A model generated the notes under the pieces. That model was given only the letters and a program-made list of their open reading frames with translations, was not told where the DNA came from and ran no database searches. From the NCBI GenBank assembly GCA_017964115.1, contig JAGCSL010000036.1, forward strand, positions 1 to 13,013: a stretch of 13,013 bases of DNA. The letters are read 5' to 3'. Shown here piece by piece: positions 12,722-13,013 of this stretch. How positions within the stretch are numbered: position 1 is the first letter of the stretch; each line of letters starts with the position of its first letter. The translations under genes and the position numbers were made by a program. Origin of the DNA: Candidatus Saccharimonadota bacterium. GTDB lineage: Bacteria > Patescibacteriota > Saccharimonadia > Saccharimonadales > Saccharimonadaceae.

Positions 12722-13013
12722 TTATGAAGCCATCTTGCTGATAGCGTGTTTGACGTCATCCGATAGGAAGACAACAGTTTTCTGAGATGGGTCAGCTGAA
12801 ATCTTCTCAAGAGTTTGAAGAGTACGAATCTGGATACCACCAGGAGTGTGCGCCAAGAGGTGGGCAGCTTCGGCAACAGCCTTTGCGGATGCTTTTTCAC
12901 CGTCGGCTACGATGATGGCAGCACGGCGTTCACGTTCAGCCTCGGCTTGTTTTGCCATAGCGCGCTTCATATCACCTGGAAGCTCGATGTTTTGAAGCTT
13001 AACGTTCTCAATA
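12722..13013 (-). CDS. Slipin / stomatin-like SPFH (band 7) protein, C-terminal part
   Basis: The 3' 97 codons of a gene continuing past the right edge. The readable part starts IENVKLQNIELPGDMKRAMA and continues with the Ala/Glu-rich coiled-coil segment typical after the SPFH domain (AKQAEAERERRAAI, then GEKASAKAV), ending with LQTLEKI and VVFLSDDV. The ELP-MKRAMAKQAEAERERRA pattern is characteristic of slipins. These form oligomeric ring-like membrane assemblies on the inner face of the membrane and often partner with an NfeD protein. The SPFH domain and any N-terminal TM hairpin are outside the window. An ATG at 12970 is internal and not the start. Confidence 0.9.
   Translation of the reverse strand, partial: IENVKLQNIELPGDMKRAMAKQAEAERERRAAIIVADGEKASAKAVAEAAHLLAHTPGGIQIRTLQTLEKISADPSQKTVVFLSDDVKHAISKMAS

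Noticed and set aside
1..13013. CRISPR array, insertion sequence, toxin-antitoxin or phage defence system
   Set aside because: No regularly spaced repeats, transposase or integrase, and no recognisable antitoxin, nuclease or helicase motifs on either strand.
1..13013. UGA recoded as glycine (code 25)
   Set aside because: Genes at 2185 and 9947 end in TGA and are followed at once by good terminators, so UGA acts as a stop.

Overview
The window looks like a chromosomal segment of a small-genome, host-associated bacterium, most likely of the Candidate Phyla Radiation near Saccharibacteria (TM7). Reasons: very compact layout, many short membrane or secreted genes of unknown family, a lone type IV prepilin, a desulfoferrodoxin, a GtrII-type glucosyltransferase, and genes that start directly at their predicted transcription start. 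UGA is a normal stop here (MFS gene, 435-aa gene), which argues against the code-25 Gracilibacteria/Absconditabacteria. The lineage is inferred from style, not from a marker gene.

Layout. 1-610: tail of a terminator from a gene to the left, then a minus-strand gene for an acidic cytoplasmic protein with its own terminator and promoter. 744-2218: strong promoter, a 33-codon membrane mini-ORF, a structured leader, and an MFS exporter with terminator. 2224-3762: membrane-anchored protein with two C39-like papain-fold domains, the first lacking its catalytic Cys. 3799-4023: tRNA-Cys and tRNA-Leu with promoter and terminator. 4051-5655 (minus): GtrII-like glucosyltransferase, divergent from a membrane-anchored unknown (5723-6757). 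6758-7734 (minus): uppS followed by a small Cys-rich membrane protein. 7809-8360: prepilin-like protein. 8406-8481: tRNA-Gly. 8640-9947: 435-aa unknown with foreign-looking Arg codons. 10005-10637 (minus): four-TM protein. 10656-10743 (minus): candidate small RNA. 10942-12675: operon of superoxide reductase, a membrane protein with CPTC, and a DsbA-like thioredoxin. 12722-13013 (minus): 3' end of a slipin/SPFH protein.

Themes. (1) Envelope: UppS makes the undecaprenyl carrier that GtrII enzymes use, and many products are predicted to face outward. (2) Extracytoplasmic disulfides: a DsbA-like protein is co-transcribed with a four-cysteine membrane protein arranged like DsbB/VKOR partners; possible clients nearby are the six-Cys prepilin and the four-Cys tail of the UppS neighbour. 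(3) Expression style: at least five ORFs have an extended -10 box (or a plain TATAAT) 6-8 nt before the ATG, so leaderless mRNAs seem common, next to other genes with strong AAGGAG sites. (4) Two of the three tRNAs carry altered D-loop/T-loop contact bases.

No CRISPR array, insertion sequence, transposase, integrase or rRNA was seen.
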